A stretch of 38,985 bases of DNA from Acanthamoeba lenticulata (taxonomy: Eukaryota; Discosea; Longamoebia; Acanthamoebidae), in NCBI GenBank assembly GCA_002179805.1, contig NAVB01000232.1, positions 1 through 38,985 on the forward strand. Reading direction: 5' to 3'. Each line of letters opens with the position of its first letter. Within the stretch, counting starts at the first letter, position 1. Below are positions 27,626 through 38,985 of the stretch, piece by piece. A model generated the notes under the pieces. It was not told where the DNA came from. It was given only the letters and a program-made list of their open reading frames with translations, and did no database searches. The position numbers and the translations under genes are program-made.

Positions 27626-30600
27626 ATGGAATGGACGACTAGTGGGGGCACCAAACGCAAATTCGACAGCCTAAATCGTCAGCACCATCAGGAGAATCAA
27701 CACTCGCACGAATCTAAGAGAGAGGAGGAGAGGGGGAGCAAGCGTAGCGACACTGACAAGGAAAGAAACATGTATTACATAGACCGAGATAGAGATGGTG
27801 GAGTTGTGGAGGATGGTTATGACGGCTACCGGCAGAAGCAGTTGCGCCGCGAGGGCGGCAGATCCTATACCGACCGGCAGTCAAACCGAGACTCTGGTTT
27901 GCGGACCAACTCGTCTTCATACTCGTCCTCGTCTTCTGCACTCAACTCCTCTTCAACAAGCAACGGCGAGCGCACCCCACGCAGCAGACCTTCTGCCACC
28001 GTCAGTGGGGGCTACGATGAGAGGGGCTACGAGCGACGAAACGAGTACTCGAGCGGTGGCCCATTAGTCAGACGAGATGTGGAGCAGGATCGAGCGCGCG
28101 AGCGCGAAAGGGAGAGGGAGCGCGAGAGGGACCGAGAGCGTGAGCGAGAAAGGGAGAACAGGAATCACGATTACACGAGTGATTTGCGACGAGAAAGCAG
28201 AGAAGGGCGAAGCGACACGCATCCGTCGTTTGAAACAAGGCGGAACGAGCGAGCGTACTCGTCAAGAGACCTGCGAAACAATGTTCTGCACCACTCTGCT
28301 ACCTCTATCACCTCTTCTTCCACTTCTTCTCGGGACGCTATTCGCCCCATGGACCGTTTGGCGCCAAACCGCTACTCGCGTGAGAGAGATTATCACGATC
28401 ATCGAGACAGGGATTATCGTGATCGCGAACGAGACTACCGGGATCGAGACCGAGACCGTGACCGTGACCGCGAGCGCGACCGCAGATACGACGGCGACCA
28501 GGATCGTCTCTCCAGGTACCTCTTCTCCAACTCGCTCCTTGTTTTCCCTTCCACCTGACTCACGCTTCCTACACCAGACGTGACGACGGCCATCGCCGTG
28601 AGCGTTCCCGCAGGCGGCGCGAAACCTACCGAGCAAGGTTTAGCTCTCCTGCTTCCTCCCCGTCCAGATGAACTTCATCAATATCTAATGTCTCTCCTTT
28701 TCCTTCTTCTTCATCGAACCTGCACAGGGACAGGCGCTACGACCACCGGTACGAACAGTACGGGGAGCGGCGCTACCGCCAGCGTAGCCGTACACCGTCG
28801 CCCTCGTCATCGACGCGGCGACGACACGACGATCACACTACTAAGAAGAGAGTACGCGCTCGGCCTTCATATTTGTGTGTGTGGGTAATGGTGCAATGTG
28901 CCTCGACGACAAGGCCTCTCGTAACAATCGGACGTGGTGTGTGCAACGTTGCAGTCCTCACCGTCAGCGAGCGCGCGGAGCCCCTCGGCGTCGTCCTCGC
29001 GTTCGAACTCATCGGGCGCGTACGTCGTCTCCGCGTCGTGTGTGGGGCCACTTCTCTTGTCTCACCATTTCTTTTTCATCTTTCAGTCGATCCACTTCGC
29101 TTGATGATCGCGAGGGTCACATCAAGGTCGCCGTCGGACAGACCATCACCTCAAGATGTACGTAGACCATTCACCAGTGCCACGCACCAGCCTTCGCACT
29201 CATCGTGTTCATTAACGTCGTCGGTCCAGATACGGTGCGGGAGGTACTGGGCGAAGGCACGTTCGGAAAGGTCCTGGATTGCTGGGACCGCAAGCTGGAG
29301 AAGAATGTGGCGCTCAAGGTCGTGCGAGCGGTGGACAAGTACAAAGACGCCGCCATGATCGAGATCGACATCCTCGAGAAGCTCCAGAAATACGGCTGCG
29401 AGGGCAAAGAGTACGCCCAGTCAGCCTGTGCCTGTGTGTCGGTTGACCGACACAGTACTGATGATGTCGATGGTGATGATCCTCACGACAGCATGTGCAT
29501 CGCGCTCCTGGACTGGTTCGAGCACCGGAACCACATCGTCATGGCGTTTGACCGATTCGGCCTGTCGCTCTACGATTTCATCAAGCAGAACCACTACCAG
29601 GGCTTCTCCATCGAGCACGTCGAGGAGATCGGCTATCAGCTCCTCAAGGCCATCGCCTGTAAGCCCCACCAACAAGACGATGCTGACGATGGAGTTGATC
29701 TAATGCTGATCTTGTGATGGCAGTCATGCATGACCTCACGCTGATCCATACCGATCTGAAGCCGGAGAACATCCTGTTGGCCAACTCGCAGTTCCGCGAG
29801 GTGCAGGTGTCGGCAGACGAGGTCATGCGGCGATCGCGCTCATCCTCGTCACGCTCGTCATCGTCGCGCTCGCGCTCGCCCGGCCCGACGGAGCGGACCA
29901 AGCGCGCGCCGCTCAATTGCGCCATCAAGGTCATCGACTTTGGCAGCGCCACCTTTGACAGCCACCACCACACGCGCGTCATCTCCACCCGCCACTACCG
30001 CGCCCCTGAAGTCATCCTCGGTAATAACCCTTCTCCTCTTTTCTATGTTCGTCCTCACGCTCACCCGCCATCTTTATCGTCTTCGTCATGGTGGTGACGG
30101 CAGGCCTGGGCTGGACGTATCCGGCCGACATCTGGAGCATCGGTTGTATCCTGGCCGAGCTGCTCACTGGTACGGACCTCTCCTGCCTACCCCGATTCCT
30201 CGACACCGCGTTTTTGACAAATGCCAACAACGATCACATGATGACGATCACAGGCGACGCCTTGTTCGTGACGCACGACAACCTGGAGCACTTGGCCATG
30301 ATGGAACGTATTTTCGGGCCCATCCCGGAGCGCATGATCCTCAACGCCGAGTACGCTTATTGCAGTTATTGTTTGTACTTGATATGTACCTTTATTTGGC
30401 TGACCTTGGTGTGGCGAACAAGTCGGCGAAAGGCCAACAAATTCTTCAAGGGAACGAAGCTGCGGTGGCCGGAGCTGGCCAGAGAGCGGGTCAAGCACGG
30501 CACGCGCTACGTGGACAAGATGCGGCCGCTGGTCGAGTTGTTTGCGGGCCAGTATCCAGATTTTTGCGACCTCCTCGGCCGCCTTCTCGAATACGAGCCT

Positions 30601-31242
30601 GACCGCCGCATGTCGGCCCGCGATGCCCTCCACCACCGCTTCTTCAACCGCGTCCGGTACCTCATCCTCCTTCATCTTTATCTTCATTATCTTCATCCCA
30701 TACCCATCAACCTGGAGAGCTCATGTAAAACAACGCGCAGGGCCAAGTACGGGGACATGGGTGAGCGGCCGGATCCGTACGTGATCGAAAGCATCGTGGC
30801 GACTGACTCGGAGGACGAGCGCGACGAGGATGACGACGACAGCGACGGCGAGAGTAAGGGCCGAGGAAGCAAGAGGAACCACCATCGTAGACGAGGCGAC
30901 GATGATGCTGCAGATGACGACGAGGCAAAAGGCGGTCACAACAGCCGCAGCCGCAGTCGAAACAAGAGCCGGAATCACAGCCGCAACCACAGTCACGAGC
31001 GCGACGACGACAACTACGATGACCTGGACCGAGACCGAGAACGGGAGAATGGCGGCGGGCGAGAGCCGACATCAACATCGACGCCGCGGCACCAGCGCAA
31101 GAGCCGCAGTCGAGGCCGCAGTCGAGGCGCTGGCGGCGACGATCTCTTGCGGGTGCCCCGCAAGGCCGTGAGTCGCGAGAAGTCGCGCAGCAGGCGTGGC
31201 GTCGAGGGCAGCAAGCTCCAGCGCGACAGAGACCGATCGTGA
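27626..31242 (+). CDS. LAMMER (CLK/DYRK-like) dual-specificity protein kinase
   Basis: Twelve exons: 27626-28515, 28578-28637, 28728-28851, 28955-29019, 29087-29157, 29230-29410, 29492-29658, 29724-30020, 30104-30169, 30254-30350, 30423-30656 and 30741-31242, giving 917 residues with every phase matched. The first 380 residues are Arg/Ser/Asp/Glu-rich, with RERERERER and SRTPSPSSS stretches (RS-like). The kinase domain starts at VGQTITSRYTVREVLGEGTF near 395. It contains ALKVVR, HTDLKPENIL (Asp near 530), DFGSATF (near 591), STRHYRAPEVILG and the family signature EHLAMMERIFGPIPERM (near 650). About 35 Ser/Arg-rich residues are inserted between HTDLKPEN and DFG. The C-terminus is another acidic then RS/RD-rich tail. 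LAMMER kinases phosphorylate SR splicing factors in the nucleus. Confidence 0.95.
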
Positions 31243-31817
31243 AAAACGAAAACAAGAACTATAAAACCTGATAGATGGGGAAGAGGAGGAAACACAAATC
31301 GCACGAGTCCATGCTACTTCATCTACCTACCTGATGTAGTCAAAAAACGCCAAGGTGAAGTGAAGTGCCAAACGAGGCCGTCTCGACCTCGGGGTTGTCT
31401 TGGAGAAGGGAAAAAACGAAAAAAATATGTGAAATTTTGGCATCCAATCCGGAAACAGCAAAGTTTTTGGCTGAACCACAGCAGCCGAACCACACGCCCA
31501 CCAAAGAACCCAAAAATCTTGCTGCGTGCGCCACCAACACCCGTGTTTGTTGTGCGCCAAAAGAACGAGACTTACCTCTCTTAGCGCCTGTGCCTTCTCG
31601 ATTCACCCTCTAGCCTTATCCTCTTCTCGATTTTAGAAACGAAAGGTACTTGGCAGCAAGAGGCCCCACATGTATCAATGCATCGCTCGAGCTCGCAAGC
31701 ATCAACAGCACCCCCGCTCTTGCCTTGCTCTTGTGCTGCCCAATAAAGGCTTAGCACACTCATCGCACTCAGCCGCAGCCCCTTTATGTAATCCACTCAC
31801 ACTCGCGCCTCGCGCAG
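31243..31817. other. Intergenic region, no gene recognised
   Basis: About 575 bp between the LAMMER kinase stop and the cullin ATG, both on the plus strand. Frames of 60-88 codons occur on both strands (for example 31340-31606 minus), but none shows a motif. The region should contain the kinase 3' end and the cullin promoter. Confidence 0.4.
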
Positions 31818-34881
<3,064 letters not shown>

Positions 34882-35068
34882 AGCGTCCCCACACATCTCT
34901 TCTTCTTCTTCTTCTTCCACTTCCTCTTCCCACTCTTTCCGTCCGGTGTTGGCAACGTCGTTGTTCCTCGCCCCAACAACAACGAAGAAAACATTTTTTC
35001 AACATTCTTTCAGACCAAAAAGGGAATGTTGCTTTTAATGATGTTATGTTGCACGAGCTCCAAGAGAA

Positions 35069-35713
35069 CTAGAACAAGAGGGAACGGGCCTCATCAAACA
35101 TTCGTCGGCGTTGGTCTGGGACAGCGGCGTAAACCTTGTTGACAGCAAGCCAGGCCTTTTTTTTCAGCACTTGGTGGTCTCGCCGAGAGTCAGCAAGCTG
35201 TTTGCGGGAGGCGAGGAAGATCTGGGCCAGAGTGGAGGCCCTGAGTTTGTACAACAACTCTTTCTGGCACTCCACCATCTCTTGTTGACTAGCCCATCTG
35301 ATGTTGGCGTCCAGAAGCTTGGGCATGCTGTGATAGTCGGCAATAGCAAGAGTATCCCAGGAGCATGAGTGTAAGAGAAGGAACCGCTCGCACTCCTCAG
35401 CGAAACGCTTGCTCAGGTCGTACTTGTCCAGGAAGTGGAGAAAGGAGTTGATGTTGCTCGCTGTGGCAGAACTGGTCAAGTAGGGATAGAGGAAGCTGAG
35501 CATCTCCCCAAACCAAGGCACATGTTCCTCGTCCTCTTCAATGTGGATGATGTTGGTGGAGGCCTCTTGCATGCCATTGTTGAACATGCGCTCGAACACT
35601 GGCGACCACATAGATAAAAGGTTGCGGTGAACATAGAAGGTTTGCTCCTTGTTGATGACCAATACAATATCTCCATGAGCAGGGTCATCCAGCTGCCCTG
35701 TGTAGGTGGTCAT
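35069..35713 (-). CDS. BTB/POZ-domain protein (copy 2)
   Basis: Intronless minus-strand gene of 214 residues and a clear paralogue of the protein at 18289-18978. Both begin MTT...QLDDP.HGD and share SPVFERM..NGMQE.STN, PWFG.ML.FLYP, FLHFLDKYDL and RFAEECERFLL. The BTB domain covers about residues 8-118 and a helical BACK-like region continues to the end (MPKLLDANIRWA, LRASTLAQIFLASRKQLADS). The copies lie 17 kb apart in opposite orientation. The C-termini diverge after about residue 185. Its role is probably that of a dimerising adaptor; no partner domain is visible. Confidence 0.9.
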   Translation of the reverse strand: MTTYTGQLDDPAHGDIVLVINKEQTFYVHRNLLSMWSPVFERMFNNGMQEASTNIIHIEEDEEHVPWFGEMLSFLYPYLTSSATASNINSFLHFLDKYDLSKRFAEECERFLLLHSCSWDTLAIADYHSMPKLLDANIRWASQQEMVECQKELLYKLRASTLAQIFLASRKQLADSRRDHQVLKKKAWLAVNKVYAAVPDQRRRMFDEARSLLF

Positions 35714-36278
35714 TGTGTTGTGTCTGGTTTGTTTCTAGAGGATAGAGGCCTTTTTTGTAGATGGTGACGCCCTGCATTCTGGTCATAGGGATACCGCAGC
35801 CGCATCCGCGTCTCATGGCCTGGCGTCTCCATATCAGCTTTCCTAAAGGAGGCCAGAGCTGACCCATGACACGCGGACATGATCCACCTCAGAGTGCTGA
35901 AACATGCTTTTCAAGTTACAAGCATCATGTGCACTTCTATCCATAGAGCGACACACAAGGCTGACCAGTAACTACATTTGAACTTGCATCATAGTAGAAA
36001 AAGTCATTGATGCTGTCTTCAGGGGCTGCACTGAACCAGGTTGGTGATAGAGGAGGGAGCACGTCAAGTGGCTTTAATTTGTTCAAGAAATCGAGACGAC
36101 AAAGCCTTTGCGTGACCGTGGAACCGAAGTGTGGGTCAGCAATGGGGCTCTGGCCAATGAATGCTTGAGGAGTGGAACCTTGTGCTGAAAGGCCCAGTGC
36201 GATTTGTCCTATCGTGCAAGGAGAAAAAGAGCAACAGCAAGTCAGAAAACAATTTGGAGCTTGGGGTATTGAGAAAAG
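35714..36278. other. Divergent intergenic region between BTB copy 2 and the F-box/kelch gene
   Basis: About 565 bp of promoter space. A minus frame (35937 to about 36270) reads GQIALGLSAQGSTPQAFIGQ and onward to FNVVTGQ-like residues with ordinary composition. It has no ATG of its own that is clear of the F-box exon and no recognised domain, so I leave it unannotated. A 17-bp string at 36065-36081 (CAAGTGGCTTTAATTTG) recurs after the F-box gene at 38260-38276. Confidence 0.4.
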
Positions 36279-38224
36279 ATGAGCGCTCTGCCGCTCGAGC
36301 TGTGGCAGTGCGTGTTCGATTGGGTGGGCACGTGGACGGGTCTGGGGAGCGTATGTTGCGTGTGTCGTGCCTTCCACAGCCTGGCCCAGTTGCAAATCAA
36401 ACGGCGCCGTCTTGCATTCGAAGCCAAACGTTCGTTTCGCTCCCATCTCCACCCAAATCTTACGCTCTCTCTCACCCAAACCTCAGTTGCCGAAGGCCAG
36501 GTGCAGTGGAGACGAGTCCTCTCTGTGGGTTCGCCTGCTCCAGGCCTTGTCCTGTACTCCGCCCTCACCCCCCCCCGGGCCTCATTTGGTACTGTTAGAA
36601 CTCCTAACGTTGTCCCACGCTCAGGCCGGAGCTGCGCGGAGAGGACGAGGATGAAGAGCGGCGTGACTACTTCTCCCACTCGCTGACGCTTGTGCACCGC
36701 CAGCCCCATTCCAAGCTCGGGCACGACTTGATTCAGAAGCGCGTCGCTTGAGGCGAGGCCAGGGCTAACGGATGCCTGTCGCTCGTCCGTCTACCTGCAG
36801 GGAGCTGAACGGTCCGCTGCTGGTGCGATACGGTGGGTCCTTTCACGTCGGCGGCAACATCTACGACATGGTTTTCTCGCCTGCCCTCTACTTCTACAAG
36901 TTTGGTGCGCTGCTGTGTGCCTCTCTCGACTCCACCATGCGCTCATGCATGTAGGGAAACACAGATAAAGCGACGTGGCATCGTGTGGATGGCCTCTACG
37001 CCACCGGCGAGGCATGGGCGCCCGAGCGCAGGTCGTTCGCTTCGGCTCACCTCATCAATCACGGTTCCCAGATCCTCTTCTTCGGTGGCCAAGTACGCCA
37101 ACATTTATTTATTTATTTATTTTGATAAAAAAGATTAAAATAATCCTTTTACTTTTTTTTTTGAAACAGTTCCGAAACCGATACGCGCTGCCTTTGGACG
37201 GGCATCCAGAGGGCTGGAAGTTCTACAACGACAGCTTCTTGTTTGATCTACAGGAGCTGACGTGGACACCTCTGGCCTGCACTGGACCGCTACCGCGCGG
37301 GCGCGTGGGGCACCGCTCGGTCGTGATAGACGGGAAAATGTGGGTCTTTGGGGGGACGTACATGGACGCCGAGTTCACCTACCACTACTTTGACGACGTC
37401 TGGACGCTCGACTTGGGTAAGCCCCCCAACACCCTTCTCTTGGCCACGGCTCCGGCTCCGGTGTCGATCCGCTGAGGCTCGGGCCATCAGAGACGTGGCG
37501 ATGGACCAAGGAGACCATCACCGGCGATGCCCCGCGCGCTCGGCAGAGCCACTCGCTGAACCTCATCCCCGGCACCAAGCAAGCCGTCCTGTGGGGCGGG
37601 AACGCCGAAGTGCTGAGCGCCAAGTGCGACCTCAACGACTGCTACCTGCTTGACACTGGTGCGCCGCTCGACCCACCCAAGCGCAGCATCACTGACGAAC
37701 GATCCGTGGTGTAGAGGCCAAGACGTGGACCAAAGTCGAGTACGCAAGTACGGGCGGTGCGGTGCCCTTTGGCCGCTGGTGCCACTCGGCCTTTGTGATC
37801 GGTCGAACGCTGGTGCGCCATCACTAGTGTGGGCTGGAGGCTCCTGGCAGCTGTTGATGTGGTGTCGTCGGTCATGGGCGCGCAGGTGGTGATGGGTGGC
37901 TTTCGGCGCACGGATCCAAAGATCCTCATGCGAGACATGTGGACCTTGAACCTCAACACCCGCGAGTGGAGACGGCACGACGTGCCCTTGCACCCGTCGG
38001 TCTTGACGCCCGATCTCTCGGCCTACGAGCGCGGGGAGCTGCGCGACCGCCGCACGGCATTCCCAGGCGCGGCGATGGGCATCGACCAAATCTTCATGTT
38101 TGGCGGTACGCTCTCTCTTCTTTTCCGTTGCCCTTGTTCTGCTAGTGCTACAGTGCTCATGCCTGGTGCATCATGATGACTTGCAGGTAACAAGGAGGAT
38201 CATGCTCTGTGGATTCTTGAGTAA
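36279..38224 (+). CDS. F-box protein with kelch-type beta-propeller
   Basis: Ten exons: 36279-36429, 36487-36553, 36625-36742, 36805-36904, 36965-37092, 37170-37416, 37491-37658, 37715-37812, 37886-38105 and 38187-38224, giving 444 residues. The F-box is at the N-terminus (LPLELWQCVFDWVG, VCCVCRAFHSLAQ). A linker contains QWRRVLS and the acidic PELRGEDEDEERRDYFSHSL. Kelch-like blades follow, with FFGGQ, HRSVVIDGKMWVFGGTY, SHSLNLIPGTKQAVLWGG, CHSAFVIGRTLVVMGGF and GIDQIFMFGG, each followed by W-containing strands (YKFDKATWHRVDG, TWRWTKE, TWTKVEY). It is a candidate SCF substrate receptor for the CUL1 encoded nearby. The acceptor before exon 4 is uncertain: a GGGAG site was chosen because the CAG four bases earlier breaks the frame. 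Confidence 0.88.
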
Positions 38225-38361
38225 TCGCAACCCTAAAGAAATCAAGATAATGAGTGTGGCAAGTGGCTTTAATTTGATGAAGAAATTGGAAAGGAGTTTC
38301 TTTTACCTCTGCCATAGACCACACAGAAAGGAGAGGACGACAGTAGTAGTACCACACAACC

Positions 38362-38985
38362 ATGCACCGTCACCTTGTGCTCTTTGCTGCCGCTTTGGTC
38401 TTGGTGGGCTGCGCCGCCACGGCGGCCCCAGTGCCGACCTACTCGTTCCCCGACCGCTGGGAGGCCACCGTGCTCTGGTGGGTGCAGGACGGCCTCACCG
38501 CAGGACGCAAGCTTCACGCGACTGCCTACATGTGGACCGACTACGAGCCCCTCGCCCCGCTGGGCCTCGGCCGCCAGCGCGTGGACGAGCTCTACTATTA
38601 CCCCGATATGGTGGGCACCCCGTTTGCCGAGCAGGGCCTCGACGCCGACCACCACCTCCAGACCAACATGGCCAACTATTACTTCTACTTCAACGCCACC
38701 GGGCCGCAGTGCTTCGTCCTCCCCAACGCCGGGCCGATGCCGCCTCAGCACGCGTTTGCCAACGAGTCCTCCTACGTGGGCGTCACCACGTACGAGGGGC
38801 GGCTCACCTACGCCTTCGCAACCCTCATCGAGCTCCTCCCCGGCCTCTCGACCAAGGCCCAGCTCCTGCTCGACGTGGCCAGCCTCCAGCCGGTCCGCTT
38901 CGGCATCGACGGCGTGCCGCCGTTCGACTTTGTCGGCCCCAACGAGATGGTCTTCATCGCCTTCAAGGACAAGAGCGGCGTGGAT
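38362..38985 (+). CDS. Secreted protein, 5' part (ependymin/LolA-like fold suspected)
   Basis: The frame is open for 208 codons from ATG 38362 to the window end, with no intron seen, so the gene is truncated. Residues 1-22 are a signal peptide (MHRHLVLFAAALVLVGCAAT). The mature part has the alternating Tyr/Trp/Phe-rich strands of an extracellular beta-sheet protein (WEATVLWWVQDG, DELYYYPDM, NYYFYFNATGPQCFVLPNAG) and N-glycosylation sequons NAT and NES.  The run of an aromatic beta-strand into a single Cys-containing strand recalls ependymin-related and LolA-like lipid-binding proteins, which are expanded in amoebae. This resemblance is weak and judged by eye. Confidence 0.7.
   Translation, partial: MHRHLVLFAAALVLVGCAATAAPVPTYSFPDRWEATVLWWVQDGLTAGRKLHATAYMWTDYEPLAPLGLGRQRVDELYYYPDMVGTPFAEQGLDADHHLQTNMANYYFYFNATGPQCFVLPNAGPMPPQHAFANESSYVGVTTYEGRLTYAFATLIELLPGLSTKAQLLLDVASLQPVRFGIDGVPPFDFVGPNEMVFIAFKDKSGVD

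Noticed and set aside
35937..36479. 180-codon minus-strand frame overlapping the F-box exon and upstream region
   Set aside because: Half is antisense to the F-box exon; the remainder has no start codon clear of that exon and no known domain.

Overview
This window looks like nuclear DNA of a GC-rich free-living amoeba, most probably Acanthamoeba or a close relative (Amoebozoa). The sequence shows dense, short-spaced genes on both strands, exons strongly biased to G/C at third positions, about 80 short introns (mostly 55-150 nt) that very often begin GTACG or GTGCG and end CAG, and a set of eukaryotic families (cullin, LAMMER kinase, mitochondrial carrier, SARAF, PPR, F-box/kelch, BTB, AIG1 GTPase). 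I see no operons, rRNA, tRNA, CRISPR, insertion sequence or viral gene. Gene models were built by hand by joining reading frames at GT/GC...AG sites so that phase and family homology agree. The species call is an inference.

Layout, left to right: the 3' end of an unrecognised gene (2-868, +); a divergent pair of AIG1/IMAP-type GTPases (965-1819, - and 2395-3352, +) sharing an intergenic region with a 110-bp imperfect palindrome; a possible tiny gene (3500-3721, +); an orphan four-helix membrane protein (4061-5038, +); a zinc alcohol dehydrogenase of the cinnamyl/YahK type (5106-6244, -); a 12-exon SDP1/TGL-type patatin lipase (6582-9631, -); an 820-residue low-complexity protein with a talin-F3/PTB-like domain interrupted by a Gly-His repeat (10132-13002, -); a BolA gene with an apparent one-base frameshift (14081-14518, -); a PAPS sulfotransferase (14613-16149, +); a mitochondrial carrier (16794-18085, +); a BTB protein (18289-18978, +); a secreted-type FAD-linked sugar-lactone oxidase (19093-21234, +); a PPR protein (21361-23612, -); a SARAF homologue (23722-25328, -); a small membrane protein (25466-25948, +); an unrecognised basic, nuclear-looking protein (26079-27386, -); a LAMMER/CLK kinase (27626-31242, +); cullin-1 (31818-34881, +); a second BTB protein (35069-35713, -); an F-box/kelch protein (36279-38224, +); and the 5' part of a secreted protein (38362 to the window end, +).

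Functional themes: the CUL1 scaffold, an F-box/kelch candidate substrate receptor and two paralogous BTB proteins could all serve cullin-RING ubiquitin ligases, though nothing shows they act together. Lipid and membrane functions (patatin lipase, carnitine-type carrier, SARAF) and redox enzymes (ADH, lactone oxidase, BolA) are interspersed. Points most worth checking are the SARAF homologue with its conserved C-terminal tail on a 26-nt exon, three introns with GC donors that phase and homology require, the palindrome between the two AIG1 genes, the Gly-His insertion in the PTB-like domain, the near-identical PPR repeats, and the BolA frameshift.
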